From contig OZ246981.1 in NCBI GenBank assembly GCA_965232455.1, positions 3,782,001-3,846,000 of the forward strand: 64,000 nt of DNA, given 5' to 3'. The DNA is from JBFGFX01 sp965232455. GTDB taxonomy: Bacteria; Pseudomonadota; Gammaproteobacteria; Steroidobacterales; Woeseiaceae. Each line of letters opens with the position of its first letter. Within the stretch, counting starts at the first letter, position 1. The notes below the pieces were generated by a model. The model was not told the DNA's origin. It worked only from the letters and a program-made list of their open reading frames with translations, and searched no databases. Both the position numbers and the translations under genes were made by a program. Shown in pieces: positions 44,456 to 52,557 of the stretch.

Positions 44456-45072
44456 CAACAACAAAATTGCTGGTGCTCGACGGTCAGGGCGTCGTGTTCA
44501 ATTCGCCGTTCAAGAAGTTTCTGTCGTCTTTCGCGAAGAATAACCGACTTGATTACGAACAGGTGGAAAGGAGATGGGAAGGCCGGATACGTGAACTCGC
44601 GTGGCGCGGGCTGATTAGCGACGACCAGCTCTGGAGCGGACTGGCGGACCGGAAGATAAACGTCAAAGAGACGATGCTCGAGCTTAGTGCGGGTTATGAA
44701 CCGGGTCCCGCCGCCAAACATCTCACAAGCTGGTCACAAACCGTGCCGATTTGGCTCTTGTCCAATCACAGAAGCGCATGGTTACTGCCAAAGCTGGAGG
44801 CATTCGGTCTCGGCGGCGCTTTCGACAAACTGCTCATCTCCGATAGCACGGGCTTCATCAAGCCCGAGCCGGAGGCATTCCGTCAGTTGCTACACGGTGT
44901 TTCGTCGGCGCAGGACATTCTCTTCATCGACGATCAGTTACATAACGTCCAAGCAGCCGAAGCGCTGGGCTGTCGCGCGATTTTCGCGGCGCCGGGGCGC
45001 CCTTGGTTAGAACGAGTAGAAGCGGCTCTTGGTACGGGCGAGGAAATTCGCACCGCGGAGGATCGTCGCTGA
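44452..45072 (+). CDS. HAD-superfamily hydrolase-like protein with altered motif I
   Basis: A 206-aa HAD-fold protein (class IA-type cap). Motif I is LVLDGQGVVFN: the nucleophile Asp10 is present, but the +2 residue, normally an acid/base Asp in phosphatases, is Gln12. Motif II (LLSNHRSAW), motif III Lys (FIKPEPEAF) and motif IV (ILFIDDQLHNVQAAEALG) are intact. Family members with DxGGV-type motifs are known, so loss of activity is not certain. The GTG start overlaps the kinase-like gene's stop by 4 bases. Confidence 0.84.
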   Translation: MTTTKLLVLDGQGVVFNSPFKKFLSSFAKNNRLDYEQVERRWEGRIRELAWRGLISDDQLWSGLADRKINVKETMLELSAGYEPGPAAKHLTSWSQTVPIWLLSNHRSAWLLPKLEAFGLGGAFDKLLISDSTGFIKPEPEAFRQLLHGVSSAQDILFIDDQLHNVQAAEALGCRAIFAAPGRPWLERVEAALGTGEEIRTAEDRR

Positions 45073-45295
45073 CGGGCGGGCCGCACGACGTCCTTGGCGG
45101 CGAAAGCCGGTAGCCGCCGTGTTCGCAACAGCCGATGACAGTGCACCCGTCAGGTGTGAGCCGAATCACTCCGCCGCAGCCGAAAAAAGCGCGTTGTTCA
45201 ATCGTTGAGGAGACCGCCAAAAGCGTGCTCTGCGTCAACTCATTCAACGCCTGGCTCGGCGACAATTGTACCGTTCCCACCAATGCCGTGGCCCA

Positions 45296-46498
45296 ATGAC
45301 TTCTCCCGTTTTTTACATCATTGTTGCGCTGACGCTGACGAACGCGATGATATCCGTCACGTTTTTTCTGGCATGGCAAACACTGGGTAAAAAGGCGCAT
45401 GCCCTCAGCTGGGCCGTCGCATTTCTGGCAGGCACGTTCCAGTGGTTCTTCAATCTCTTAAGGGGGGGCTTCCCGAGTTTCGAGTCGTACTGGCTCACCG
45501 TAAACAGCCTTGCGCTCGTCGTCATCACGCTTGGCCTGCGCGGGCACTGTCAGCGCACCGAATGCCGGATACTTCCGGCGAACCTCTGGCCCTATGCGGG
45601 GCTGGTTTATCTCGGCATTGTCTGGACCACACTGATCGACCGGCACGTTGGAATCAGCACCGCCCTGGTGCCCGGCGTCGCGGCGCTTACTTTGTTCCTA
45701 TCGGCGGTGATGACGCTCAGGCATCGCGACGTCCCGCGACCCGCGGAACGGGCCGCCGCCGTCACCATGGTTCTGTTCGGGTTGACACAGCTGGCGGCGT
45801 CCGCGGCGGCATTCGCGCAGGGCGCGGGCGGTGATGCCGCTTACCGCGACCTTTACATCAGCATCAACTTCCTGACGCTGCCGGCCGGTTACACCGGCCT
45901 GGCCGTTTTTGTCCTGTTCATGATTGCATCCGATTTATCCGAAGAAATGAAGGAGCTGGCGACCCGCGATCAGTTGACCGGCTTGCTGAACAGGCGGGGA
46001 TTTTCCGAACTCGCCGCGAAAGCCTACGCGGCGTCCGTAGAATCGGAGACGCCGGTGTCGGTCGTGATGTCGGACATTGACCGGTTCAAGTTCGTCAACG
46101 ACAAATATGGCCACGCGGCCGGCGATCTTGCGCTCTGCCATTTTGCCGCGGCCCTCAAAGCGGGACGGCGGTTGGGGGACATTACGGCCAGAGTGGGCGG
46201 AGAAGAGTTCGCGCTCGTGCTGCCGGGCGCGGGCTTGGCGGACGCCATGCGAATCGCGGAGGAATTGTGCGAGCGAGTGGAAACGACGCCCCTGGTGTTC
46301 GATGGTGAGAAACTGCCGATGACGGCCAGCTTCGGCGTTGCGACGATATCCAGGAAGGACACCTGCCTGACGGACATCATCGTTCGTGCGGATCGCGCGC
46401 TTTATCGATCCAAGCGGGAAGGTCGTAACCGGGTGGATCTCGAATCGTCACAGGCGCTTCCGATCCTCGACACGGCCCTTCGCTCAACGTCTATCTGA
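45296..46498 (+). CDS. Membrane diguanylate cyclase (GGDEF)
   Basis: Makes the second messenger cyclic di-GMP. The 400-aa protein has about six N-terminal transmembrane helices (residues 5-205) and a C-terminal GGDEF domain. The active site is GGEEF (RVGGEEFALVLPG). An RxxD product-inhibition site (RLGD) lies exactly five residues upstream. MSDIDRFKFVNDKYGHAAGD, the substrate-binding segment, is intact, so the enzyme should be active. The ATG at 45296 begins the first helix. What the membrane domain senses is unknown. Confidence 0.92.
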   Translation: MTSPVFYIIVALTLTNAMISVTFFLAWQTLGKKAHALSWAVAFLAGTFQWFFNLLRGGFPSFESYWLTVNSLALVVITLGLRGHCQRTECRILPANLWPYAGLVYLGIVWTTLIDRHVGISTALVPGVAALTLFLSAVMTLRHRDVPRPAERAAAVTMVLFGLTQLAASAAAFAQGAGGDAAYRDLYISINFLTLPAGYTGLAVFVLFMIASDLSEEMKELATRDQLTGLLNRRGFSELAAKAYAASVESETPVSVVMSDIDRFKFVNDKYGHAAGDLALCHFAAALKAGRRLGDITARVGGEEFALVLPGAGLADAMRIAEELCERVETTPLVFDGEKLPMTASFGVATISRKDTCLTDIIVRADRALYRSKREGRNRVDLESSQALPILDTALRSTSI

Positions 46499-46520
46499 TC
46501 ACCGCGGCGAGCAAACGGCG

Positions 46521-47132
46521 TCACCGGAATATCCACCAGCCGTCGTCGAGATCGTCTTCGCAGCGCTTCAGCTGCGCACCCCACTCCCTCGCGCGATAGT
46601 CCACTCGTTGCGCCGTTTTCTTGAGCCAGCGTTTGTTGTCGTACGTCTTGCGCCGCCAGCCGGCTTGCCCTTCGTGATAGGCCAGGTACTGGTTGTAGGG
46701 ATCCCATTTCGAGATGCCGGCCGATTTGTGAGACGTGTTCGTATACCAGCCGACAAAATCGATGGCGTCCGCAAAATCGTCGCGATCGGCGAATCGTCTG
46801 CCGGTCTCTTTCCGGTACCAATCCCAGGTGCTGTCCAATGCCTGCGCGTAACCGTAGGCGTCCGACGGCCGCTTCCACGGTATGAATCCCAGCAGCTTTC
46901 GGCGTGGGGGCCTGGCGTCGAACTGAAACGACGATTCCTGACGGATAATGGACAGCTGCACGTGAATCGGCGTTCCCCAACGCTTTTCGGATTTTTTCGC
47001 CGCTTTGTACCAGCCGCGCTTTTCCTCGAATATCGCGCAGATGTTCTCGACGTTGGTCGGCGGCGACGTGCTGCAGGCCGTGACCGAGACGGCGCTCAGA
47101 GTCACGATGAAAACCGCCGCGTTGCGGGGCAT
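46521..47132 (-). CDS. Lytic transglycosylase SLT-like lipoprotein
   Basis: A 203-aa lipoprotein (SVTAC) with a lysozyme-like SLT domain: the catalytic Glu is in IIRQESSFQFDA, and AYGYAQALDSTW and WYTNTSHKSAGI are the usual later motifs. It should cleave peptidoglycan glycan strands from the membrane. The ATG at 47132 begins the lipoprotein signal; an earlier ATG at 47186 adds a hydrophilic stretch with no support. It converges with the GGDEF gene. Confidence 0.85.
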   Translation of the reverse strand: MPRNAAVFIVTLSAVSVTACSTSPPTNVENICAIFEEKRGWYKAAKKSEKRWGTPIHVQLSIIRQESSFQFDARPPRRKLLGFIPWKRPSDAYGYAQALDSTWDWYRKETGRRFADRDDFADAIDFVGWYTNTSHKSAGISKWDPYNQYLAYHEGQAGWRRKTYDNKRWLKKTAQRVDYRAREWGAQLKRCEDDLDDGWWIFR

Positions 47133-47305
47133 GCGGGTTGCGCCATCGCGGCCTCTCGTTCCGGACTGTCGGTTTCTTTGCAGCATAGTCGGCGCCGGGG
47201 ATACGGTTTGTGCCTGGAGACGAAGTCTACCGTCGGAATGGTGAAATTAGACGGTTCCGAGCAACGGGTGTTCCTCCAACCCGTCCCGGCGCCAAGGAGC
47301 GGAAG

Positions 47306-47773
47306 TCAGGGCGCCGGCGACTTCAGGCGTTCGGCCAGACCGCTGAGGCAGCCGCGCCAGCCCTGCCGGTGCTGATCGCAAAGCGCGCGTGTCCTGATCC
47401 GCTCGTGCCTCACACTGACTTCCGTGCCGATGCCGCTTCGCCTGAATTTCACCGTGACCTTTTCGGTCGCCGTCCGGGCCTGACCCGTGGACCAGGTATA
47501 AACCAGCAGTTTCGGTCTTTCGATCCGTTCAAACACGCCGCTAATCCATAGGATCGACTTGTCGGGCAGTTCGTTGGCGATTCGGTACTTGCCGCCAACC
47601 CGCAGATCAATCTCCGCGGCGACGCAGCGGACGTTCTCGGGACCCCACCATTTTTTCAGTTCGCACGGCGTTGTCCAGGCCCAAAACACCTCCGCGGGGG
47701 TGGCCGGCACATAGGCCCTGACATCCAGGGACAGCGGATCACCGGCGGACTCTCGCTGACTCACGCCGGACAC
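47306..47773 (-). CDS. SRPBCC (AHSA1-like) domain protein
   Basis: A 155-aa START/Bet v1-like ligand-binding protein of the AHSA1 group: RAYVPATPAEVFWAWTTPCEL, KKWWGPE and the C-terminal helix region (QGWRGCLSGLAERL). The start is a GTG. It is 18 bases downstream of an ArsR-type regulator on the same strand, a common pairing in which the regulator and SRPBCC protein are co-expressed. Ligand unknown. Confidence 0.86.
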   Translation of the reverse strand: MSGVSQRESAGDPLSLDVRAYVPATPAEVFWAWTTPCELKKWWGPENVRCVAAEIDLRVGGKYRIANELPDKSILWISGVFERIERPKLLVYTWSTGQARTATEKVTVKFRRSGIGTEVSVRHERIRTRALCDQHRQGWRGCLSGLAERLKSPAP

Positions 47774-47791
47774 GATCGCCGGTCGCGCCGT

Positions 47792-48151
47792 TCAATCACG
47801 GTTTGCCGGATCGTGGAAATGATCCGACAGCGCGGCAAGCGTCCCCTCCCAGAACCGTCGATATTGGTCCAGCCATTGCTCGGCCTCGCGCAAGGGCAAA
47901 GGACTCAGAGAACAGTTGTGAATGCGCCCGTCCACTTCGCGCCTGACCAGACCCGCCCGTTCCAATACCCTGAGGTGCTTGCCAACCGCGGGCAACGACA
48001 TGCTGAACGGCTGAGCCAGTTCGCTGACGATTGCCGGCCCCGCGGCCAGCCGCGACAGCATCTTGCGTCGGGTTTGGTCGCCAAGAGCCCGGAAGACCAG
48101 ATCGAGCCGATGCTCCGCCGGGGCGTCGGCGCCTGGGGTGGTTGACAACAT
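47792..48151 (-). CDS. ArsR-family winged-helix repressor
   Basis: A 119-aa winged-helix regulator (FRALGDQTRRKMLSRLAAGPA, SELAQPFSMSLPAVGKHLRVLERAGLVRREVDGR). It lacks the metal-binding Cys motif of ArsR/SmtB sensors, as is usual for the members linked to SRPBCC proteins. It is divergent from a second SRPBCC gene, and a perfect 24-bp palindrome lies 7 bases upstream of its ATG, its likely operator. Confidence 0.92.
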   Translation of the reverse strand: MLSTTPGADAPAEHRLDLVFRALGDQTRRKMLSRLAAGPAIVSELAQPFSMSLPAVGKHLRVLERAGLVRREVDGRIHNCSLSPLPLREAEQWLDQYRRFWEGTLAALSDHFHDPANRD

Positions 48152-48158
48152 AGGACCG

Positions 48159-48182
48159 ATAGTAAACCATATGGTTTACTAT
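48159..48182. promoter_or_regulatory. Perfect 24-bp palindrome, probable ArsR operator
   Basis: ATAGTAAACCAT followed by its exact reverse complement ATGGTTTACTAT, with no spacer. It sits between the divergent ArsR and SRPBCC genes, 7 bases from the arsR start and 29 from the other. It is AT-rich in a GC-rich region. A repressor dimer bound here would block both promoters. Confidence 0.75.
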
Positions 48183-48211
48183 TACAAAACCAACGGCAAG
48201 GCGGGCAAAAC

Positions 48212-48592
48212 ATGTCGATTCACCAGGAAGTTACCGTCGCATGTAACGCGGCAAAGGTTTACGATGCGTTGATCTCCTCGCGGCAATTCAGCGAATGGAC
48301 CGGCGCTGCCGCCGATATCAACGGCGAAGAAGGCGGCGCGTTTTCGTGTTTCGACGGGCAGATAACCGGGCGGACGCTGGAATTGACGGCCAACGAGATG
48401 ATCGTGCAGGCCTGGCGCGCAAAAGCATGGCCGCGGGGCGTCTACTCCATTGTCCGATTCACGCTGAACCCGGACGGCGACAATACCTGCGTGACGCTGG
48501 ACCACTCCGGGTTTCCGGAAGACATGACGGAGCACCTGGACGGCGGCTGGCACAAGATGTATTGGGAACCGCTCAAGGCCTACTGCGCGTAA
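48212..48592 (+). CDS. SRPBCC domain protein, divergent from ArsR
   Basis: A 126-aa Bet v1-like protein of the AHSA1/START group (VTVACNAAKVYDALISSRQFSEWTG, GGAFSCFDGQITGRTLEL, ending GGWHKMYWEPLKAY). It shares the control palindrome with the arsR-SRPBCC genes on the other strand, so all three should respond together. Ligand unknown. Confidence 0.86.
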   Translation: MSIHQEVTVACNAAKVYDALISSRQFSEWTGAAADINGEEGGAFSCFDGQITGRTLELTANEMIVQAWRAKAWPRGVYSIVRFTLNPDGDNTCVTLDHSGFPEDMTEHLDGGWHKMYWEPLKAYCA

Positions 48593-48649
48593 CGGCGGGC
48601 GGTGTCCGACGGCCGACGCCGGAACTGAAAAATCCGGCGCGGCAACCTG

Positions 48650-49456
48650 TCAAAACGTCAGCCGCTCGCCGGGGGCCAGATGCCTGGCGGGCTGACCCCG
48701 CCGCCGGGCAATGGTCATCATCGTGTCCAGCGGCTCGGCGACTTCCACGTAGTTCGGCGGATCGTTCAGGCCGTAGTGTATCGGCACCAACAGTTTCGAG
48801 CGCAGCAGACCCGCTGCGTCAACCGCCTGAAGCGGCGTCTGCACGGCCGGCGTTTCCACGGTCCGATTTCCACCCACTCGCGCCCCGTTTATCGGCATGA
48901 ACACGACGTCGAACGGACCGTATTGACGACCGATGTTTTCCCACTGGCCGTGCCACAGCGTATCGCCTGCGTGCAGCAGCTTCCGTTTTCCGTCCGAAAC
49001 GATCCAACCGACCTGGTGGGCGCCAAAACCGTCCTCCGCGGGTACGGCGGTAAACGCGAAGCCGCCGCGAAACACCGGTTCGTGCATTCTTGCCGGTATG
49101 ACGCGCAGACCCCTCGACGCGATATAGGCGGCCTGAGACTCGTGACACACGACGTAACCGACGTTACCGAGCACCTCCTTCAGAGTTTCGACGTCGAAGT
49201 GGTCGTTGTGCGTGTGCGTGATCAGCGCATAGCGGCGTGACGTGTCGGCGGTAACCGGAACCAAACCCTCCGGTGCGGCGCCGTTCCACAAATCGGTTCC
49301 GACCGCATCGATAAAAACGGTGGTTTCACCGGCGCTCAGTTTAACCCCGGCCCAGGTGAGCCGTTCGACGGTCAGTTCTTCCGCGAGCGCCGGGCCCGCG
49401 AAAAACGTGGCAAACACACACAGACGCGTAATGCGCGAGACGTTGATCGATCTCAT
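48650..49456 (-). CDS. Exported metallo-beta-lactamase-fold hydrolase (UlaG-like)
   Basis: A 268-aa MBL-fold protein with a signal peptide (SRITRLCVFATFFAGPALAEE). The metal motif HTHNDHFD (HxHxDH) and later ligands (HAGDTLWHG; IPIHYGLND) are present. Sequence style matches the UlaG/L-ascorbate-6-phosphate lactonase-like branch. The ATG at 49456 begins the signal; an earlier ATG at 49480 is less likely. Divergent from a LysR gene that may control it. Substrate unknown. Confidence 0.88.
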   Translation of the reverse strand: MRSINVSRITRLCVFATFFAGPALAEELTVERLTWAGVKLSAGETTVFIDAVGTDLWNGAAPEGLVPVTADTSRRYALITHTHNDHFDVETLKEVLGNVGYVVCHESQAAYIASRGLRVIPARMHEPVFRGGFAFTAVPAEDGFGAHQVGWIVSDGKRKLLHAGDTLWHGQWENIGRQYGPFDVVFMPINGARVGGNRTVETPAVQTPLQAVDAAGLLRSKLLVPIHYGLNDPPNYVEVAEPLDTMMTIARRRGQPARHLAPGERLTF

Positions 49457-49554
49457 GACGAGGCTCCTGATAACGAGCACACCTCGAGTAGCTGGAAGCG
49501 AGCGATCCTAGGCGATACACTTTATTAGAACCACTTATTTTTTCTTAATTTATC

Positions 49555-49569
49555 ATTAGATTTTCTAAT
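49555..49569. promoter_or_regulatory. LysR-type T-N11-A box over the LysR start
   Basis: ATTAGA-TTT-TCTAAT is a perfect inverted repeat with 6-bp arms containing the T-N11-A pattern of LysR sites. It ends 4 bases before the ATG at 49574. Another half-like element (ATTAGAA, 49524-49530) lies upstream. No Shine-Dalgarno sequence is seen, so binding here would cover the translation start region. Confidence 0.55.
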
Positions 49570-49573
49570 TTCT

Positions 49574-50503
49574 ATGCTCACGATCAAAGACCTCGAACTG
49601 GTTCGCTGCGTCGCCGGCTCCGGCTCCCTGACCGTCGCGGCAAAACAGCTGCACGTATCGCAGTCGGCGGTCAGTCAGCGACTGACGAACCTTCAGGCCC
49701 GGATGAACGTCACGCTGATTGAACGCCGAGACGGCCTGATGCGCCTTACCGCCGCCGGTGACCGGGTATTAGCGGCGTCGAAGGTCGTGGCCAATGAACT
49801 CAGAGCGACGATGCGTGACGTCCGCAAACTCAGCAGACAGGCCGATGAACAACTCAGAATCGCGACGCAGTGTTACACCTGTTATCGATGGCTGCCCTTT
49901 GTCATCAAGGGCATGCGCGACGACTTCCCGTCGCTCAGCGTTGACGTGGTGCCGGAAGCTACCGACGCTCCCTATGACGCTTTGCGAGATAATCAGATCG
50001 ACGTAGCGCTCGTCAGCAATCCGGATTCCGATTCCGAGTTTTTTGAGCAAGAATTGTTTTCCGACGAACTCTTTGCGGTCATGGCGGAGACACACGAGCT
50101 GGCAAAAAAGACACATCTCGATCCGGACCACTTCGGCGATCAGACCTTGATACTTTATACGGGCGCCAAACACGCGATTGTGGAGAACGTGCTGACACCC
50201 GCGGAAATTGTCCCCCGGAAGATCATTCAGGTTCGGATCACCGAGGCGATTATCGAGCTCGCACGCTCAGGACAGGGTATTGCGGTCATTGCCGGCTGGG
50301 CGCTCGACGACATCGGTGACGCCGACGGGCTGGCCGCCGTACGAGTTACAAAAAGCGGCTTCACGCGCCGCTGGCGCGCCGTCGTCGGCCACGACCGAGA
50401 TCAGGATCACATCAACGCCTTTGTCGAGCACGTGCGTGCTACCGGAGCGGTCATTCAGCGCCGGGCCTGGCGCAAGAAACTCAGGGCAGGACATCGCCAA
50501 TGA
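49574..50503 (+). CDS. LysR-family transcriptional regulator
   Basis: A 309-aa regulator with an N-terminal HTH (KDLELVRCVAGSGSLTVAAKQLHVSQSAVSQRLTNLQ) and a LysR substrate-binding domain; the style is close to MetR-like members. It overlaps the MOSC gene by 4 bases and is divergent from the MBL gene, with a LysR-type box directly before its start. Confidence 0.92.
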   Translation: MLTIKDLELVRCVAGSGSLTVAAKQLHVSQSAVSQRLTNLQARMNVTLIERRDGLMRLTAAGDRVLAASKVVANELRATMRDVRKLSRQADEQLRIATQCYTCYRWLPFVIKGMRDDFPSLSVDVVPEATDAPYDALRDNQIDVALVSNPDSDSEFFEQELFSDELFAVMAETHELAKKTHLDPDHFGDQTLILYTGAKHAIVENVLTPAEIVPRKIIQVRITEAIIELARSGQGIAVIAGWALDDIGDADGLAAVRVTKSGFTRRWRAVVGHDRDQDHINAFVEHVRATGAVIQRRAWRKKLRAGHRQ

Positions 50504-51144
50504 AAATCGAGCGTATTTGCGTGGGCACGCCCAGAACCGTGGAGTTCGACGGCAAGACGATTCGCACGAGTATTTTCAAATCGCCGGTCGTGGGAGAAGT
50601 TGCGGTCCGAACCCAAAACATTGCGGGTGATCGCCAGTCAGACCTGACGGTACACGGCGGGCGTGACAAGGCAATTTACGTTTACTCGACCGACTATCAT
50701 GACGATTGGGCAAACGAGCTTGGCATGGAAAAGCTCGAAGATTCTCAGTTCGGCGAGAACCTCTCGGTGACGGGCTGCGCCGACGAACAGGTCGTCATCG
50801 GTTCGCGATACCGCCTTGGGGAGGTTGAGCTAACGGTAACGCAGCCGCGGATACCCTGTTTCAAACTTGGTATCAGGCTGAACGACAGGACGTTCCCGCA
50901 AAGATTCTGGGCGCTGGGCAGGCTCGGGTTCTACGTTCGCGTCGATAAAGAGGGTGCGATCGAGCAGGGTCAGAGTCTTTCGCTGATCGACGAGCCCGCA
51001 CACGGCATAACCGTTCGCCGCTTGTACGACGTCGTTACCAAGCGCGGGACCGGCGACGCGGCGACGGCATTGGACGCGCTTCCGCACCTCGACGACGGAT
51101 GGCGCAGGCGTCTGCGCCAGGTCGCCAAGAGCAGGCAGCCCTGA
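50500..51144 (+). CDS. MOSC-domain protein (YiiM-like)
   Basis: A 214-aa protein with a MOSC domain (about residues 30-170), the fold of molybdenum-cofactor sulfurase C-termini. Motifs: GDRQSDLTVHGGRDKAIYVY (with the HGG signature), FGENLSVTG, and the conserved Cys in QPRIPCFKLG. YiiM relatives reduce N-hydroxylated compounds with a Mo cofactor. The start overlaps the LysR stop by 4 bases, so it may be a LysR target. Confidence 0.9.
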   Translation: MKIERICVGTPRTVEFDGKTIRTSIFKSPVVGEVAVRTQNIAGDRQSDLTVHGGRDKAIYVYSTDYHDDWANELGMEKLEDSQFGENLSVTGCADEQVVIGSRYRLGEVELTVTQPRIPCFKLGIRLNDRTFPQRFWALGRLGFYVRVDKEGAIEQGQSLSLIDEPAHGITVRRLYDVVTKRGTGDAATALDALPHLDDGWRRRLRQVAKSRQP

Positions 51145-51271
51145 ATTCGGGAGCACCGTGTGAATCAATCGTCGGCGACGACGACCGTGTGTGAACGTCA
51201 CCTTAGACAACACGCATTGTCGTCCGCCAGGGCGGACTCCTACAGGATACGCCCGTGGTGGCAATCGCCGG

Positions 51272-51643
51272 TTAGCTGCTGGTCGCCTCCGTGTAGAGAC
51301 TCATCGCCTGGCTCGACTGACGTAGTGATGCCCTTTCAAAGCGCTGCTGCTTGTGAACCGCGCGCTTCACCCAGCGTTTCGTCCGTCGGGAAGCCGCGGT
51401 AATCGCGGAGAACAGATCGTTTCTCCGTTCCGTGACCGCCACCTGCGAGCGGCCGCGCAACCGAGTGCGGATCAGGACGTTCTTGTCGTCCCCTCCTTTG
51501 GGCCCGTTCACGTCTTTGAGATGCACGTCGACAGTGGTGACCCGATCGGCATGGCTGCGTAACGCTGCGCTTACCTGCGTGCGGACATGCTCTTCGACCC
51601 TCGACGTCAGCGACACTCCCTGTGTGTGAATATTCAATTCCAT
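51272..51643 (-). CDS. HPF/RaiA-family ribosome hibernation-like protein
   Basis: A 123-aa protein with the HPF/RaiA fold (MELNIHTQGVSLTSRVEEHV; DRVTTVDVHLKDVNG; AVTERRNDLFSAITAASRR), which normally binds the ribosomal decoding region in starved cells. It lacks the long dimerising C-terminal domain. The start at 51643 has AGGAG upstream; the longer frame to 51727 is unsupported. It is not beside rpoN/PTS genes as hpf usually is, so a paralogue with a different role is possible. Confidence 0.83.
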   Translation of the reverse strand: MELNIHTQGVSLTSRVEEHVRTQVSAALRSHADRVTTVDVHLKDVNGPKGGDDKNVLIRTRLRGRSQVAVTERRNDLFSAITAASRRTKRWVKRAVHKQQRFERASLRQSSQAMSLYTEATSS

Positions 51644-51841
51644 GAGCAACTCTCCTCTCGTGCCGATGAGCTTTGAATGGTACGTGAGAATCGGCCGTAT
51701 TCCAGTCGAAGTATCCGAGGGCAGCAATCGATATCACCGATCTGAGATCCCGTCGAAAAAGCCGATGTCTGGCGTCGAATAAATCGCCTTTTCCTGCGCT
51801 AGCCGCCCAGTAGACTAGGAAGTGGATATGGAGTGAAGAGT

Positions 51842-52453
51842 ATGTACCTCAACAGGATCGCCACGCCGTTGCTGCTGCTGTTCGTCACGGCGCTGCCGCT
51901 ACGTGTCGAAGCACAGGCGTTCACGGAGTTCCGGGATCCTCTGCGCGGCGTCACGTTTTACAGCGTGCAAATCAGCACGGACCCACTGACCGATTTGCAG
52001 GTGGAAGGCAGTCGGTTTGCCGCAAACGACCGGATGACGCTCGGATTCAGCGCGTTTTTCTTCGACGAAAGTGACGTCATCGATGACTACGTTATCTGGC
52101 TGCGTCACGAAGGTCCACGCCGATGGTTCACCGGATCCAACAACGATCGCCCGCTCCGCCTCCTCCTTGATGACGAGTCCAGCGAACCGATGCCGCTGCA
52201 CGTGTTACCGCCGGGCGGGCCGGACTCCGGGCCGTTTGTCGAAAAACTGGAATTCGCCTTGCCCCCGCCCCAGTTTCTGGCGCTGATGAATGCAGAGTCG
52301 GCCGTGATCGAGCTGACGACGCTTCTCGGGCTCGTTGAAAAACGTCTGGACCAGGAGGAACTTGCGGCGATCCAGCGATTCAACGAACGGGTCCACGATC
52401 GTCACGATGAGGCCAAGGCCACGTTGGCGGCGGCCGCGGCGGCGATCGACTAG
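51842..52453 (+). CDS. Exported protein of unknown function
   Basis: A 203-aa protein I do not recognise. It has a signal peptide (PLLLLFVTALPLRVEA) and a mature domain of mixed strands and helices ending in a long helix rich in Glu, Ala and Arg (about residues 155-200). No Cys remains in the mature chain. The ATG at 51842 has GGAG 8 bases upstream; a GTG at 51833 is an alternative. It is divergent from the HPF-like gene and convergent with the universal stress gene. Confidence 0.72.
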   Translation: MYLNRIATPLLLLFVTALPLRVEAQAFTEFRDPLRGVTFYSVQISTDPLTDLQVEGSRFAANDRMTLGFSAFFFDESDVIDDYVIWLRHEGPRRWFTGSNNDRPLRLLLDDESSEPMPLHVLPPGGPDSGPFVEKLEFALPPPQFLALMNAESAVIELTTLLGLVEKRLDQEELAAIQRFNERVHDRHDEAKATLAAAAAAID

Positions 52454-52557
52454 CGGCGCGTGTCGGTGCACAGGAGCGCATGCCGTTACTCGTGGAAACG
52501 TTGCATCGCGCCGACCGATGCGTTTTCAACACACCGCTGAAGGGGTTGCCAATACCC

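Noticed and set aside
44924..45400. Cys-containing 158-codon minus-strand open frame across the HAD/GGDEF gap
   Set aside because: Overlaps the 3' end of the HAD gene and the start of GGDEF; the Cys-rich part (about 60 codons) lies in intergenic sequence with no family resemblance or ribosome-binding site.
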